Assembly (NCBI RefSeq): GCF_000150955.2
Contig: NC_011671.1
Span: 620,001 to 684,000 of the forward strand
Source: Phaeodactylum tricornutum CCAP 1055/1
Taxonomy: Eukaryota > Bacillariophyta > Bacillariophyceae > Surirellales > Neidiaceae
Direction of reading: 5' to 3'
DNA: 64,000 nucleotides
Below, in pieces: positions 11,116 to 21,489 of this stretch; the stretch's first letter is position 1; each line of letters opens with the position of its first letter. The notes beneath the pieces are model-generated. The model had not been told where the DNA came from and made no database searches. It worked only from the letters and a program-made list of their open reading frames with translations. The translations under genes and the position numbers were made by a program.

Positions 11116-11611
11116 TGATTACCTTCTACAAACTAGTCAATCTGTTGTTCAGTCCAGTGAACAATCCCACAAAATGCCATCAAATCTTTGATCTTCCACA
11201 GCTGCCATAATCTCAATATGCAACCTTTCTTTCACATGTATATATACTTTCGGAACTATAAGTTCCTTGCATGATACCTGTCAATGTCAAGTATCTCCTG
11301 GCTTCTGAAGGCAGCACAAGGTGATCAAGACTTGTCTGGCTTCTAACAAAGAGATACAAACTAACAAAAATGGTTTCACACAATTGTTGTTAAGATTTAT
11401 AAACTCTACACTATAGAGCTAATCTATTCACTTTCCATTTGGCCCCACAATCTGCCAAGCGCCATTGTGGTCCGTTTCACTATTCTCCACGGTGTTATAC
11501 ACGGCTGTCACCAAATACACCAAGGTGACATGTCCTCGGGACAGAAGACACCTAACAACCTCTGCGAGAGTGTGAGTCAAGGTGTGGATTGTGTCAGGAT
11601 TGTTTCCTTTA

Positions 11612-12124
11612 TGTCGACCTTATTGTATGACCCAATGTATACGCGGTACAATTGGGGTCGTCATGTATTGGAACCTGCAGGAGTTGAACCCAAGAGTGGG
11701 AACTAGGGCACAGTCCCACAAATTAACGAGGAGAGTGACAGGCAAGCTTTGTTACTCAACAAGTGATTCTGTGTGGGATTTATACTTAGGGAAGGTATTA
11801 CTCTATGTGAGAGTAAGATTATATGGTACATGGTAAAGAGGTCGTGCACCTGGATGAACAGGCCAATTCTCATGAAATAGCGATAGTATAATCTTCCTCT
11901 CATTGTTTTAGAAATTCATTGATCCAAATATTGCATTAGCATAGGTCCTCGTATCCGCTGTCTAACCCGTGGGGAGCATCGTAAGTGAGCTGAGTTTTAC
12001 AGTCCCTAAGTCCGCTTAGGTGTATCGCAGGTCGTTCGTAATAACGCCCACTTTTGTTTACCAGGTATTGTCGACATCGCGTTATTCCTGTCTTTCGTAC
12101 GTACATTGGTTGTACTACGTAACT
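11612..12124 (-). mobile_element. LTR retrotransposon long terminal repeat, copy C (inverted)
   Basis: About 513 bp on the minus strand, same start block (GTTACGTAGTACAACCAATG) and same end block (AATAAGGTCGACA) as copy A. The first 230 bp are very similar to A, so the two are relatively recent relatives. Because it is inverted relative to A, the two cannot be the ends of one element. No target-site duplication is obvious around it. Confidence 0.7.
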
Positions 12125-12739
12125 TATTCTGTCACCACATTTTTGACATATGCATGTGTGGTCTTTTTGCAGCACAGTGTCAGATGGCCATATGCCTGGA
12201 TGTTTCTCAAGAACATCTTCCGCGCAGTCTTGCTTGCAGTCCCTGCCTTTGTCTGTTCCAAAAATGCAAGGCTTTCCTGTATGAATAGCGCTTGGTGGAA
12301 GCAATGTTGCATTGCAATTTTCTTCCCTTTCCAGTTTTGCCATTTGTCTTTGTTTCTTTTGAACCTGATTTTGTCACTTTCTCCGGATATGTCACACTTG
12401 ACAGTGCGTACCAATCTTGACACGTTTGGGAACGACTTGATGTGACAGTGAATGAGCAGACTATCTATCATAGTAAAAATGGATGTGACTGCTTGTTGTT
12501 TTTATGATACAAATGTAACTTACTGTTAAGTGTTTTATATCTATTCTGCTGATATGCTAATTTGATTTCCGATGTTGCTGTGCCTTCCATTTAGAATCCG
12601 GAATTCCGTGTCAAAATTGTCACGTTTTCATTGCTTCCTATTTTTCATTTCCGGTGTTCGCTATTGCGAGAACGAAAAATGAAATCTGTCATGAATCCTT
12701 GAATTCATCGCTCATCTTCGTATAATTATCGTCGCCGAC
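12125..12739. other. Intergenic, possible element relic next to LTR copy C
   Basis: The first 350 bp carry a minus-strand open stretch with a Cys/His-rich look (TCICQKCGD) that abuts LTR C. It may be coding relic of a mobile element, but no family can be assigned. The remaining 250 bp should be the promoter of the THOC3-like gene. Confidence 0.35.
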
Positions 12740-13801
12740 ATGCTGATTCGCAATGAACAGAGCCCCTTGAGATTAACTAGCAGTATCTTGATAGAGTGCG
12801 GGTCTAATCGGATTAGCTCTCGCTCAGTATCATGGAATAGCAGCGGGTCCTACCTGGCGATGGCTTCATCTGATCGCATGGCAAGGCTTTGGACAATTGA
12901 AGCCTCCGGCTCTGCTCGTGAAGTTTTAGTCGTTTCCGGTCATGCGGGTCCTGTGACAAAAGTTCGTTTTCACCCATCTGAGCCTAATCATCTTTGCACT
13001 GCTGCGGCCGACCAAACGGTGCGACTTTGGGACGTTCGACAAGCTACTCAACGACCAACTGGACGAATAGACCTTCAGAAAGGAAGTGGTCCTGTAGCTG
13101 TGGAATGGAACAGAACTTCGTCGCTACTTGCTGTTGCTGAACGAGAGGGATCAATTCTTATTTATGATACCCGCAAACTCGGCGGAGCTTTCTCCCATGC
13201 GTCAGGCTCGGCTGCTGGAAGCTCTGCATCACCATTACTTTCCATTGAAGTCGCCCCCAATACAACCGAATCTTATCACTTCTCCCCGTGCGGGAACTTT
13301 TTGATTGCTGGCTGGACTCGAGAGGGCGAAGGTATAGGGGAGCTTCGAATTTTGTCGCTGAAGACTGCAAACAACCACACTTTGTTTTCCTCTTCCTATC
13401 CGGCCCACTCGGGACCAATTTATGCAATGCACGTGTCATTAGACAGCCTACGCTTAGCAACAGGAGGGGCAGATGCGATGGTTGGGATCTGGAATTTGGA
13501 CACAATGTGCTGCACTCATTCCATTACTCGTAGAGTCAAATTTATTCGAAGTGTAGGATTCTCTCATGACAGCAGGATCCTAGCAACAAGCAGTGAGGAA
13601 GATGGGATTGATCTAGCAGATGCCAGGGACGGAAGTGAAGTAGGAAGTGTCAATCTAGGTACTCGCCCGAGGGCGGGAGGTGCAGAAGAGATTGCATGGC
13701 ATCCCAAGAGCCACATTTTGGCATGCGCACGAACGGATGCTGGTCCTATTGGTCCGCCACTCTCCCCAATTATTGTTGTCAAAATATCCGTAAACGTCTA
13801 G
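12740..13801 (+). CDS. WD40 protein, THO complex subunit 3 (TEX1/THOC3)-like
   Basis: A 353-residue WD40 propeller. Repeats are visible at SVSWNSSGSYLAMASSDR, VRFHPSEPNHLCTAAADQ (ending in TVRLWDVR), VEWNRTSSLLAVAERE, FSPCGNFLIAGW, LDSLRLATGGADAMVGIWNL, FSHDSRILATSSEEDGIDLA and IAWHPKSHILACARTD. The pair SGGAD/SEEDGIDLADARDG and the final AWHPK...LACA follow THOC3, in which SHDGKMLASASEDHFIDIA and VAWHPKRPLLAFA occupy the same places. THOC3 is part of the THO/TREX complex coupling transcription to mRNA export in the nucleus. Single exon; length matches the family (about 350). Confidence 0.8.
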   Translation: MLIRNEQSPLRLTSSILIECGSNRISSRSVSWNSSGSYLAMASSDRMARLWTIEASGSAREVLVVSGHAGPVTKVRFHPSEPNHLCTAAADQTVRLWDVRQATQRPTGRIDLQKGSGPVAVEWNRTSSLLAVAEREGSILIYDTRKLGGAFSHASGSAAGSSASPLLSIEVAPNTTESYHFSPCGNFLIAGWTREGEGIGELRILSLKTANNHTLFSSSYPAHSGPIYAMHVSLDSLRLATGGADAMVGIWNLDTMCCTHSITRRVKFIRSVGFSHDSRILATSSEEDGIDLADARDGSEVGSVNLGTRPRAGGAEEIAWHPKSHILACARTDAGPIGPPLSPIIVVKISVNV

Positions 13802-14122
13802 CTGCTAAAAGCATAACTCTAGAGTAGATGAAGGATGAGCCACTTGTCATTGAATAGAATTTTAGGAATTGCAGCCTGACTGAGGGAGACTTTTTGTGTT
13901 ATGGCCACTCTACCTACCTATATCTCCTCTACCCCTACCCTGTTGAGCTTAAACGGAAACGAATGACTCTGGAGCAGATGTCGTGAGCCGATTTCACGAT
14001 GAGCGAAGTGTGTACAGCGGCAAGCGCTGGAAATTGGAAAACGACCCAGAAACGAGAGATCTCTCAATCCTGCGATCCACACCAACACATGCTGCTTTCC
14101 GATCCTTTGCTTTTTGATCATG
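13802..14122. other. Intergenic gap before RPC5
   Basis: About 320 bp between two genes on the same strand. Nothing else supported. Confidence 0.5.
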
Positions 14123-15382
14123 TCAGTCAGAATAAAAAATGAGGAGCAGCTTGGCGTCGTGCAAAGCACAGAGCATGATGACGACGATCAAGTTGTTCGT
14201 GAGATAGATGTCTTCCTTTCGCCCGCGTTGACCAACCTATTTCATCTCCTCCAATACCCCTTGCAGCATACGCCAGTGACACATCCTTCAGCCGCCCGTA
14301 TTAAGCATCGACATGGCATTCTTGAGCTGGACCAACCATTGCCCATGTCAATTGAGCGTTCCGGATTGTTCCACATGCAACATCGTACGTATCGCAGCCA
14401 AACCGTTCCTGTTCAGACACATGTCTGCATGGGAAAGCTACAAGACGACCCACTCGGCAAGACTTCTCTGCATTTGGTACCACTGACGCACGCGAGTCAA
14501 ATGAGACCCACGTTCCAGCACGTGGATGCAATGGACGACCCACACGCTGAGCTAAACATCGAAGAGGACGACGACGTTGACGATGACAAGACGATGGAAA
14601 AGAAGCCAGTTGTTTTTCAGCGGAAAGAGTCGGAGCGTGCTGCCATAGCCCGAAAGTCAAGCTACGCATTCAAGAAAGCAAGTGAGGAAGGCGAAGAATG
14701 GCAACAACTAGAGGTAAGTCTTCCTGATACGGAATTGCAAAGGACCTTGTTAAACGACGTTGTATGCGCGGATCTCGGAACGTTCGCGTTGCTGCCGTCT
14801 GAACAGCAAGCATCTTTGTTAGACCCGGACATTTCGTATGTCAATAGCCTTGATTACATGCCTCCTCAGGCTGGGCAATTATATGCTCATCTTGAAGGTA
14901 AAGATATCAAGACGGTTGTCTCCAAATTGACAGTCCTAATGACAAGAGGCTGGCCGATCCCATATTCAATTTTACGAGCCCAATTTTCATCGCAAATAGC
15001 TGACGAGGCTCTCCTCCACGCCTTGTCAGTATGCGCAGTGATGGTTCGTGGAATATTTTGCTTGAACTCTAAGTTGCTGAACTTGGATGAGCCTCTGCAA
15101 AGAGCAAGGACATTTATTTTGTATCTCTTGCATAGCCACGGATCTATATACCGTACCAAACTTGACCGAGTATTTGTTGGATACAAAGATGTTTCATCGC
15201 AGCGTCTGCTGGAAATTTTGAAGCAAGTCGGGAAAAAGATCCAGTCTTGTTGGGTTTTGAAAGTTCCAGATGACGAGCATTTTTTAAAAGATTATGCTGC
15301 GACTTCGGCCTTACATGAACTTTATTGGCAGCGGCAGTCAATTCGCTACTCTAGTTTGCTCCAGGTATATAACATGCCCTAA
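14123..15382 (+). CDS. RNA polymerase III subunit RPC5 (POLR3E / Sin family)
   Basis: The N-terminus has REIDVFLSPALTNLFHLLQYPL, the hallmark of the Sin/RPC5 family (human: EIDVFLAKSLAEKLYLFQYPV), followed by the KERERARQ-type segment, here FQRKESERAAIARKSSYAFK, and EEWQQLEV. RPC5 pairs with RPC4 in a TFIIF-like subcomplex of Pol III. After this come a 20-residue acidic patch (about 150-162) and a C-terminal half with winged-helix-like segments (RTFILYLLHSHGSIYRTKLD, FVGYKDVSSQRLLEILKQVG). The Met at 14123 (MSVRIKNE) or one three codons earlier at 14114 can be the start. About 420 residues, single exon. It ends about 140 bp from a Pol III gene (tRNA-Leu). Confidence 0.85.
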   Translation, partial: SVRIKNEEQLGVVQSTEHDDDDQVVREIDVFLSPALTNLFHLLQYPLQHTPVTHPSAARIKHRHGILELDQPLPMSIERSGLFHMQHRTYRSQTVPVQTHVCMGKLQDDPLGKTSLHLVPLTHASQMRPTFQHVDAMDDPHAELNIEEDDDVDDDKTMEKKPVVFQRKESERAAIARKSSYAFKKASEEGEEWQQLEVSLPDTELQRTLLNDVVCADLGTFALLPSEQQASLLDPDISYVNSLDYMPPQAGQLYAHLEGKDIKTVVSKLTVLMTRGWPIPYSILRAQFSSQIADEALLHALSVCAVMVRGIFCLNSKLLNLDEPLQRARTFILYLLHSHGSIYRTKLDRVFVGYKDVSSQRLLEILKQVGKKIQSCWVLKVPDDEHFLKDYAATSALHELYWQRQSIRYSSLLQVYNMP

Positions 15383-15421
15383 AAGTATTGTCGTAGCACG
15401 CTAGTAAACTTAAGCAAGAAA

Positions 15422-15490
15422 AAGTAATTTGCGGGGTAGGCCAGATCAAATTACTTACGTTAAGCTTTGATCTAAACCCCTGAGAGGGTT
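15422..15490. other. Hairpin cluster between RPC5 and tRNA-Leu
   Basis: Three inverted repeats in 69 bp. AAGTAATTTG (15422-15431) pairs perfectly with CAAATTACTT (15447-15456). AGATCAAA (15443-15450) pairs perfectly with TTTGATCT (15466-15473). The two stems share bases 15447-15450, so only one can form at a time. A third hairpin, AACCCCTGAGAGGGTT, follows. The cluster lies in the RPC5 3' flank and downstream of tRNA-Leu on the other strand. Function unknown. Confidence 0.5.
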
Positions 15491-15525
15491 CATACCGCTG
15501 AGACCTTCACGATGAAAAAGTTATC

Positions 15526-15607
15526 TGACCGGAGAGGGATTTGAACCCTCGCATTCGAAAATAGTACGACCTGAACGTACCCCCTTAGACCACTCGGGCA
15601 TCCGGCC
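15526..15607 (-). tRNA. tRNA-Leu(CAG)
   Basis: An 82-nt cloverleaf on the minus strand. Acceptor stem GGCCGGA pairs with TCCGGTC (one G-T pair), discriminator A as expected for Leu. The D stem is CCC/GGG, the anticodon stem GTACG/CGTAC closes TTCAGGT with anticodon CAG (complement of 15571-15573), the variable arm is long, and the T arm GAGGG TTCAAAT CCCTC carries the B box. A T-run (CTTTTTC on minus) follows about 10 bp downstream as a terminator. No intron. Confidence 0.96.
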
Positions 15608-16579
15608 GTTAACAAAATACAACACAGAATTTAAGTATAAATTGTAAATGTGTTTGAGACAATTACTTTGAAATGTATTTGTTGACTGCCTTTTCGGCAA
15701 AGCAAGAAAAGAGCACCGGTAATCACACAAATGGAACATTCTTTTTATGTTAACACTCAAAATGAAGCCGTCGAATTAGACGCGCCCTATGCATCCTTCG
15801 ATCCTCGTGCCGATGTGAAAATTTCGTTTGAATTTGAGGCGCTTTCGGCTATATTTGATAAGGGGTACGGTACGTTGACGGAGCGTCGAAACACGTGGAG
15901 AGGCAATGACTTGTTCCGGTAATTTAGTGCTCAAGCGCGTCTGTGGTTCAACGTCGTGTAAAGTTCACTCCGTCAGAAGCCCGGTTTTCCTTATCTTCCT
16001 CTTGTCGCCGTCGTGTTAACGTGTTATATCCGACCGGGCGCGATGCTGAAGGAACGATTTCTTGCCGTCGATTGAACCATCACTGGAGTTCTTGGTCCTC
16101 GACATATTGAAAACCTATAAAAGCTGCTTAGGCTGAAAATGAACTTATGATGTCCTGCACACCATCTTTCGTCCTCTTACTCCCACTGATCAATGCGAAG
16201 ACAAGGAATCAAAGATTTTGAAAAAAACCCGTCCATATATATTTTTTGAGGCAACACCCTCGGATTGCCTTATGAAAATTCCGTTTTGACTATGGGCGTC
16301 ATCGTGTTAGATATCTTTCCAGGTCACTGATTTATACTCGCGCCGCTCCATTTCCAACCGACACGCATTCTTCGGCTTCCTGCTCGGCAACCGAATACAA
16401 GTTCTGCGCTTGGACCGAAACGAAACCTGTGCGTCTTCCTGCCACCACTTTACAGTTATTGCGATTCTACAGACATCACCAGTCTTTGTGATGCACCCTC
16501 CTAGATTATATCCTATACTTTATTGGTGGCCATCGAAGTGACAACGCCTGGTTACAAACACCAGCTGGTCCAATTCTTT
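15608..16579. other. Intergenic region, no supported gene
   Basis: Nearly 1 kb. A 63-codon open stretch at 15731-15922 has an ATG and fairly normal codon use but no recognisable domain, no clear splice partner and no homologous feel; it could be a first exon or chance. The right end should be the 3' UTR of the USP gene. Confidence 0.4.
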
Positions 16580-19500
16580 TTACTTCGACTTTTTCTTCTT
16601 CATTTTGACCTTCGTAAAACCTTCCTTGTCCTTTTCAAGACGACTAAATGGGTCAAGTTTACGCTCAGCCATGGCACGACTCATACCGCCCCATTTTGAT
16701 ATACCCTTCGATCGCTGGTAGAATAAGACGTACGCACCACCCGTTATTGACGCTTCACCTGACGTTCGGCCCACATGAGAATCATTACACCTATACCACT
16801 GACCGTCAATAGAATTTCGCACAGTGGCGGTGTAATGGCCAGAGTTGGCGGTCGGTCCCGTATGTTCTGACACCCCGAAAAGGCGATATACAGGCGGTGC
16901 ATCTGGATCAACGGGTCCAAGTATGTATTTTGTCAGATCAAGACCTTCGATGGGAAATTCGACTTTGTCGTCCACTTTTGAGCGGAGCATATGTCCAGAA
17001 GCCATGCAAGTGTCAAACGTGAAGCGTTTCAAATGAATAATGAGAATATCTGGTATGGTCCAGAGAGCAATCATCTTCAAAGCACACACATGTTGTCTAC
17101 ACTTTGGACAGTACCACGCATTCCTTTCGTCAAGTTGTTCGCCTTCCATAAATTTTTCGAGACAATCTTGCAATTGTATCGCTGATTTCTGTTTGGTACA
17201 CGCCAAAGGAACCGAAATAGATGAAAAAATGTCAAATTTTATTGACTCGCGACCACACCTTGGGCAAGTCAAATGGCTTCGGTGCATGCCCTGACAATGG
17301 TCCACTATGATACTGTCGTGCCGAAGTAGGTGCTTGCGCCAAGACTCGATTGCTGCTTGGTCGTCTGGCATCCCAAGCCCCTCTAACTCTTCCACATAAG
17401 GCTTCGTTTGCACACGATTCAGATCCTCGTGCAAGCCATCCATTAGGAACTGACCGAATTCTTGACTGTCATGCTGATAGCAGTTGTCAAACTGAGGAGC
17501 AAACGACGCGACGGTTTGCTTCAAGAGCCGTGGAACCAATGTAGAATATTCTCCACCCCACATCTTTTTCAAAAGCGATGCGTACGACATGGCGACGTTA
17601 CCGCCACTACCCAGAGGGTTATTTCGGTTTAGTTCATCCAAGTATTTTCCTTGCAAAAAGTACTGCGTTAGTGGTTCAATGTGGTTCAGACATTGTATGG
17701 TTGCGTTGAGAAAGCACGAGTTACCAAGATTATGTAAACCAACCGATCCAGGCGCTGGCGGGACACCACGAAGAGACTCCCGAATGAAGCCTGCACCCAA
17801 ACTTGGGTGCAACGATTTTAGAACCTCTACTGGCTTCCGATTGGTATCATAATCATAAGTGACAACGAAAGGTGCCCTAGCATCTTCGGTTTTGAGATGG
17901 GTTCCCAGTTCACAGATCTCCTCTCCAAACAGGTTAACCCAGCGGAGAAAAGGGGGCTGCGGATTTAATCCACCGGCCGCCAAATCGCCTTCGCCAGGGG
18001 ACGTAGCCAAAGGTACGTTAAGTTTTTCCGTTCGCTCTTGCTCGACTTCCACGAGCACTTGTTGTATGCGATGGAATAAAACTAATGGTTCGTGTTCATT
18101 CGGAGCGCCGGTCACAGCGTACTGCTCCAGACTTGCACCTCCTGTTGTGTCACGAACGGGATCATTGAAGCGACCGACTTTTTTCACTTCCCCCTTGTAC
18201 CACTTCGGCCTGTGCACCAAACTACTCGAATCTCGGACCTCAATAATATCACCTACACAAATGTGCTCCCGCCATCGACGAGTGTTTGACCATAGCGGGG
18301 TTGGCACCTCGACCTTTTGATTGACTCCTTCCAAGTCTTTGGTCTGTCGACGTCGTCTTAGGCGAGCATCCCACCGGGATGACCATCCGATGTAATGCAC
18401 TGTTACCGTGTCGGCCTTTACTTCACGCACCACGGCTTCGTACCAGTTGCCTGCGACATCTTGGGCGTCGACATAGTCACCAACTTGTAGGCGTTCTGAC
18501 AATTCCAGACCTGCCCGTGGCCAAGGCGCATTCACAGATCGTCGCGTTTCTATCAGCAGATCAACATTCTGGATACTTCCATCCGTATGGTGTCGCTTAA
18601 CCCATTCAGCTACCGTCATACGTGACAATTGGTGATTGTCTGTGCGGGAGGATCTGGTCGAGACAAGTGTTGCATAATCAAATAATTCAAAACCATCCCC
18701 TAAAGCGGTTGCAGTCTTCTTCTTTGTTGATTCATTGCGGACGGGATAATCTCGTCTACTCCATACGCGGACACATTCGGTGGTCTTGTCCGGAGCTACC
18801 GCTCGTAGAAGTGCAGCCAGTGCGTCCGCGATAACGGTGTCACGCGAAACGAGGACAAAGCCCTGTACCGGTGCGGTCGAAGAACTTTCGTCTTCGGCAC
18901 GGTAAAGTAACTTGACGGGATGGACCTCTACGGCAGCTTCCATTTTTGGTTCATGAACCTGTTGCTCCTCTCTTAAAAGCTTGTCCATGAGAGAGGTGGG
19001 TGTTTTGGAAGTGTCGACGTGGACTGGTCGATGTATAATTTTACGTCGGAATTCAATGGGTCGCGTTGTGCTTTCCTGCGTTTGACGGAAAATGTTGTGG
19101 TGTAGTAGCAACCGCTCTGATTCGAGTGGTTGAAAGGAAACAGAGTAGCCATCATCGCAAATGACGCCATGCGTAGCTCGCAAGGTTTCGTAAAAGACCT
19201 CCGGAACAGCGAGACAGCCCACCGGGTCCATAGTCAACGAATAGTTCGATCCCGAATTAGTGATATCCGTAAAACTCCTCACTCTCTGCAGTGTCATACT
19301 TGCTAACTTTGCGTTCACCGAAGTAAGCTGGCGCTCCGTTGGGACGCCTGACTTCGGCGAGTGGACTGAGCAAGAGGGGATGTCCTTCCACTGATAATGC
19401 TGTAGAATCAATCGGTCCCGGGTCGTGGTATTCCATAGTAGGTGCGGGAGGAATCAATCCCAGTTCCAACGCGGCGAGACGCAAGGCTTCACTCGCACGA

Positions 19501-19778
19501 GATTTTTCAAAAGACGGAACGGGCTGGTGCAACGCCCATACAAACCAGTTTTGCACGTAGGCAATCTCCATCAAAAAGACGGAACCTGCGGAGGAGCCTT
19601 GCAACAACTGTACCGCGGCCATCAGCGTCATCGACGTCGGCGGTGGGTCCATAAGTTGACGTACGCGGTGTTGCTGATGTTGGCTCGACGACCAAAAAGG
19701 AGGCGGCGCCATCGGATTTAAAGTAGAACCTTGGGTGGGTCGGACCCCGGCTGCTGCGGCGGCGTACGAGGCCACCAT
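16580..19778 (-). CDS. Ubiquitin-specific protease with DUSP and Tudor-knot modules
   Basis: About 1,060 residues, reading from 19778 leftwards. First part (frame of 19778): GSVFLMEIAYVQNWFVWALH...PGPIDSTAL is a DUSP domain; its second half (YSLTMDPVGCLAVPEVFYETL) lies in a different frame. The large second frame holds two Tudor-knot/chromo-like repeats (LQVGDYVDAQDVAGNWYEAVV...IGWSSRWD; VGDIIEVRD...KWYKGEV), then the USP fold: Cys box GLHNLGNSCFLNATIQCLN, zinc-finger-like CPRCG and CPKC pairs, and His box TANSGHYTATV with CNDSHV. It should remove ubiquitin from proteins, like USP4/11/15 and plant UBP proteins. The C-terminus is Lys-rich (KVKMKKKKSK), perhaps nuclear. The frame changes between about 19340 and 19260, inside the DUSP domain; a skip of one base (or a tiny intron) is required. 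Confidence 0.85.
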
Positions 19779-20237
19779 TCTGCGTCGTGCTAGCTAGCCG
19801 GACGAGTAAAAACGCTGTTTGGAAACGAGTCAGGACTTTGCGCTCAATTAATATGCCGTCCGATGCGTTTGGGTACGTTCTCTATTCCATAGCCGTCGGA
19901 ATAGTACCCTACCACAAGGACGCGGATGTACAATTCCTTTCGTTTGTCATGTCCCCCATTCCTAAAAACGGGGTGTCGACAGTGAGCCCAGTTTTGGGAC
20001 TCCCCACCACATCGGACGGAATTACCGGAAAAAAACATTTGTATCACGAATATTGCGGGAATCATTAGTTCCTCCTAGGACATTCCTGATTCCCGTGCCA
20101 ATGGGACAGACTACCTACGTCTCTACTCTAATAGAGCTAGAGCCTTTTAGAGATAGAGAGTCTACCAAGCTCAAAGGAAAAATCCAGAACAAACATTCTA
20201 TGCATAAAAACGAACAAAAACTTTCTCGACTGGCACC
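19779..20237. promoter_or_regulatory. Divergent intergenic region, USP and thioesterase
   Basis: About 460 bp between the starts of two divergent genes, so it should contain both promoters. A short purine-pyrimidine palindromic stretch around 20129-20151 (AATAGAGCTAGAG...AGAGATAGAG) is present. No gene seen. Confidence 0.5.
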
Positions 20238-21422
20238 ATGACAATGAAGATTCGATCGACTCTATGGAAAATTCTTCATATCCTGTCGACCCTTGCCGTC
20301 TTTGACAAAGCATACGCCTCCACATGCCACCAGGATCAGCACTGGCAGGATCACCCTGTTCTGTGTCGTATGCTAGAATGGGCTGAACACGATTTGGAAG
20401 GGTTTGCCCGACACGCTCACGCCTGGGCAGAAGAACAGTCGCACCTGGTGCAAGTAAGAAATTCCCGTAGTGCCTCTCTCGACATATCAACCACGAAGCG
20501 CCGTATTCAAGGAGGTAAGGTTGGCTCTGAAAACAAGCAATTGCCGGTGGTCTTTGCCCATGGGATGGGAGATTCGTGCTTTAATTCTGGCATGCAACAC
20601 GTTGCGCAGCTGGCCTCCGAATGGCTCAGTGAGGACTTTGGTCCGGACAGATCGAATGTGTATAGCGTATGCGTTCCGACCGGTGCGACTCAAGCAGAAG
20701 ATACCAAGAACGGTTACTTTCTGAGCATGGATGCTTCGGTGGAAGTCTTTGCGGAAGGTGTTAGGGCGGACCCACGACTGAGCGATGGCTTTCACGCCAT
20801 TGGGTTTTCGCAGGGCAACAACGTCATTCGGGGCTACATTGCCAAACATAACACGCCTACCGTTGACACATTTATATCCATCAATGGGGTGAACGCAGGG
20901 ATCGGTGCTGTGCCGTATTGTCGTCCTAGTGAAACTGCCATGGGTGCTGTGCGACTGGGTGGAATGTGCGATTTACTCATGGAACAGGCCTCGCGGAGTG
21001 CCTACACTGAATTTGCACAAGAGCATTCCTTTCAAGCCAACTACTGGCGCGATCCACGGCCAACTGCCTTTCCGCTCTACCAAAAGTACGGACAGCTCGC
21101 TGCTTGGAATAACGAAGCGGGACTAGTGAACGAAACTCTGAAAACGAACTGGGGTAAGACCTCCGCTTTCGTGTGGGTGTTGGCCACCGAAGATGGATTG
21201 GTGTGGCCCAAAGAAGGAGAGCAATGGGGGCAGCCGGATTCGAAAGATCCTTTTCATGTGATCTTATCCATAAACGAAACGACCTGGTACAAAGAGGACT
21301 TGTTTGGCCTCCGAACTGCAAATGAATTGGGAAAGAATTATTTCGAATCGTTCGAGGGGGACCATTTGCAGTTTGAATCTGCCGATCTGGAACGATGGGT
21401 AAAGACCTACCTCAAGAACTAG
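20238..21422 (+). CDS. Palmitoyl-protein thioesterase (PPT1 family)
   Basis: A 394-residue single-exon enzyme that removes palmitate from cysteines of proteins during lysosomal/vacuolar turnover. The family start VVFAHGMGDSCFNSGMQ matches PPT1 (VIWHGMGDSCCNP), followed by DTKNGYFLSM and the nucleophile elbow GFSQGNN with Ser191. The rest of the triad is visible as Asp319 (TEDGLVWP) and His376 (EGDHLQF). Residues 1-27 form a signal peptide ending in AYA. There is an extra 60-residue segment between the signal peptide and the catalytic domain that animal PPT1 lacks. Start chosen at the first Met; a second Met two codons later is equivalent. Confidence 0.92.
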   Translation: MTMKIRSTLWKILHILSTLAVFDKAYASTCHQDQHWQDHPVLCRMLEWAEHDLEGFARHAHAWAEEQSHLVQVRNSRSASLDISTTKRRIQGGKVGSENKQLPVVFAHGMGDSCFNSGMQHVAQLASEWLSEDFGPDRSNVYSVCVPTGATQAEDTKNGYFLSMDASVEVFAEGVRADPRLSDGFHAIGFSQGNNVIRGYIAKHNTPTVDTFISINGVNAGIGAVPYCRPSETAMGAVRLGGMCDLLMEQASRSAYTEFAQEHSFQANYWRDPRPTAFPLYQKYGQLAAWNNEAGLVNETLKTNWGKTSAFVWVLATEDGLVWPKEGEQWGQPDSKDPFHVILSINETTWYKEDLFGLRTANELGKNYFESFEGDHLQFESADLERWVKTYLKN

Positions 21423-21489
21423 TATAAAGGCCGCCTCTCTTTGCATCGTGAAGAATGTTAGCGAAGATTTTTTTATTTGGATGACCAGT

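Noticed and set aside
10133-12124. A single DNA transposon with 230-bp terminal inverted repeats
   Set aside because: The matching parts extend to about 510 bp with TG...CA ends and poly(A)-type signals, and a third copy lies between them in direct orientation; inverted LTR copies explain this better.
15422-15490. Riboswitch or snRNA
   Set aside because: I compared the words by eye with TPP riboswitch and U1, U2, U4, U5 and U6 signatures and found no match; only the hairpins themselves are supported.
15731-15922. 63-codon ORF between tRNA-Leu and the USP gene
   Set aside because: No family, no splice partner that extends it, no nearby support; could be a first exon but I cannot show it.
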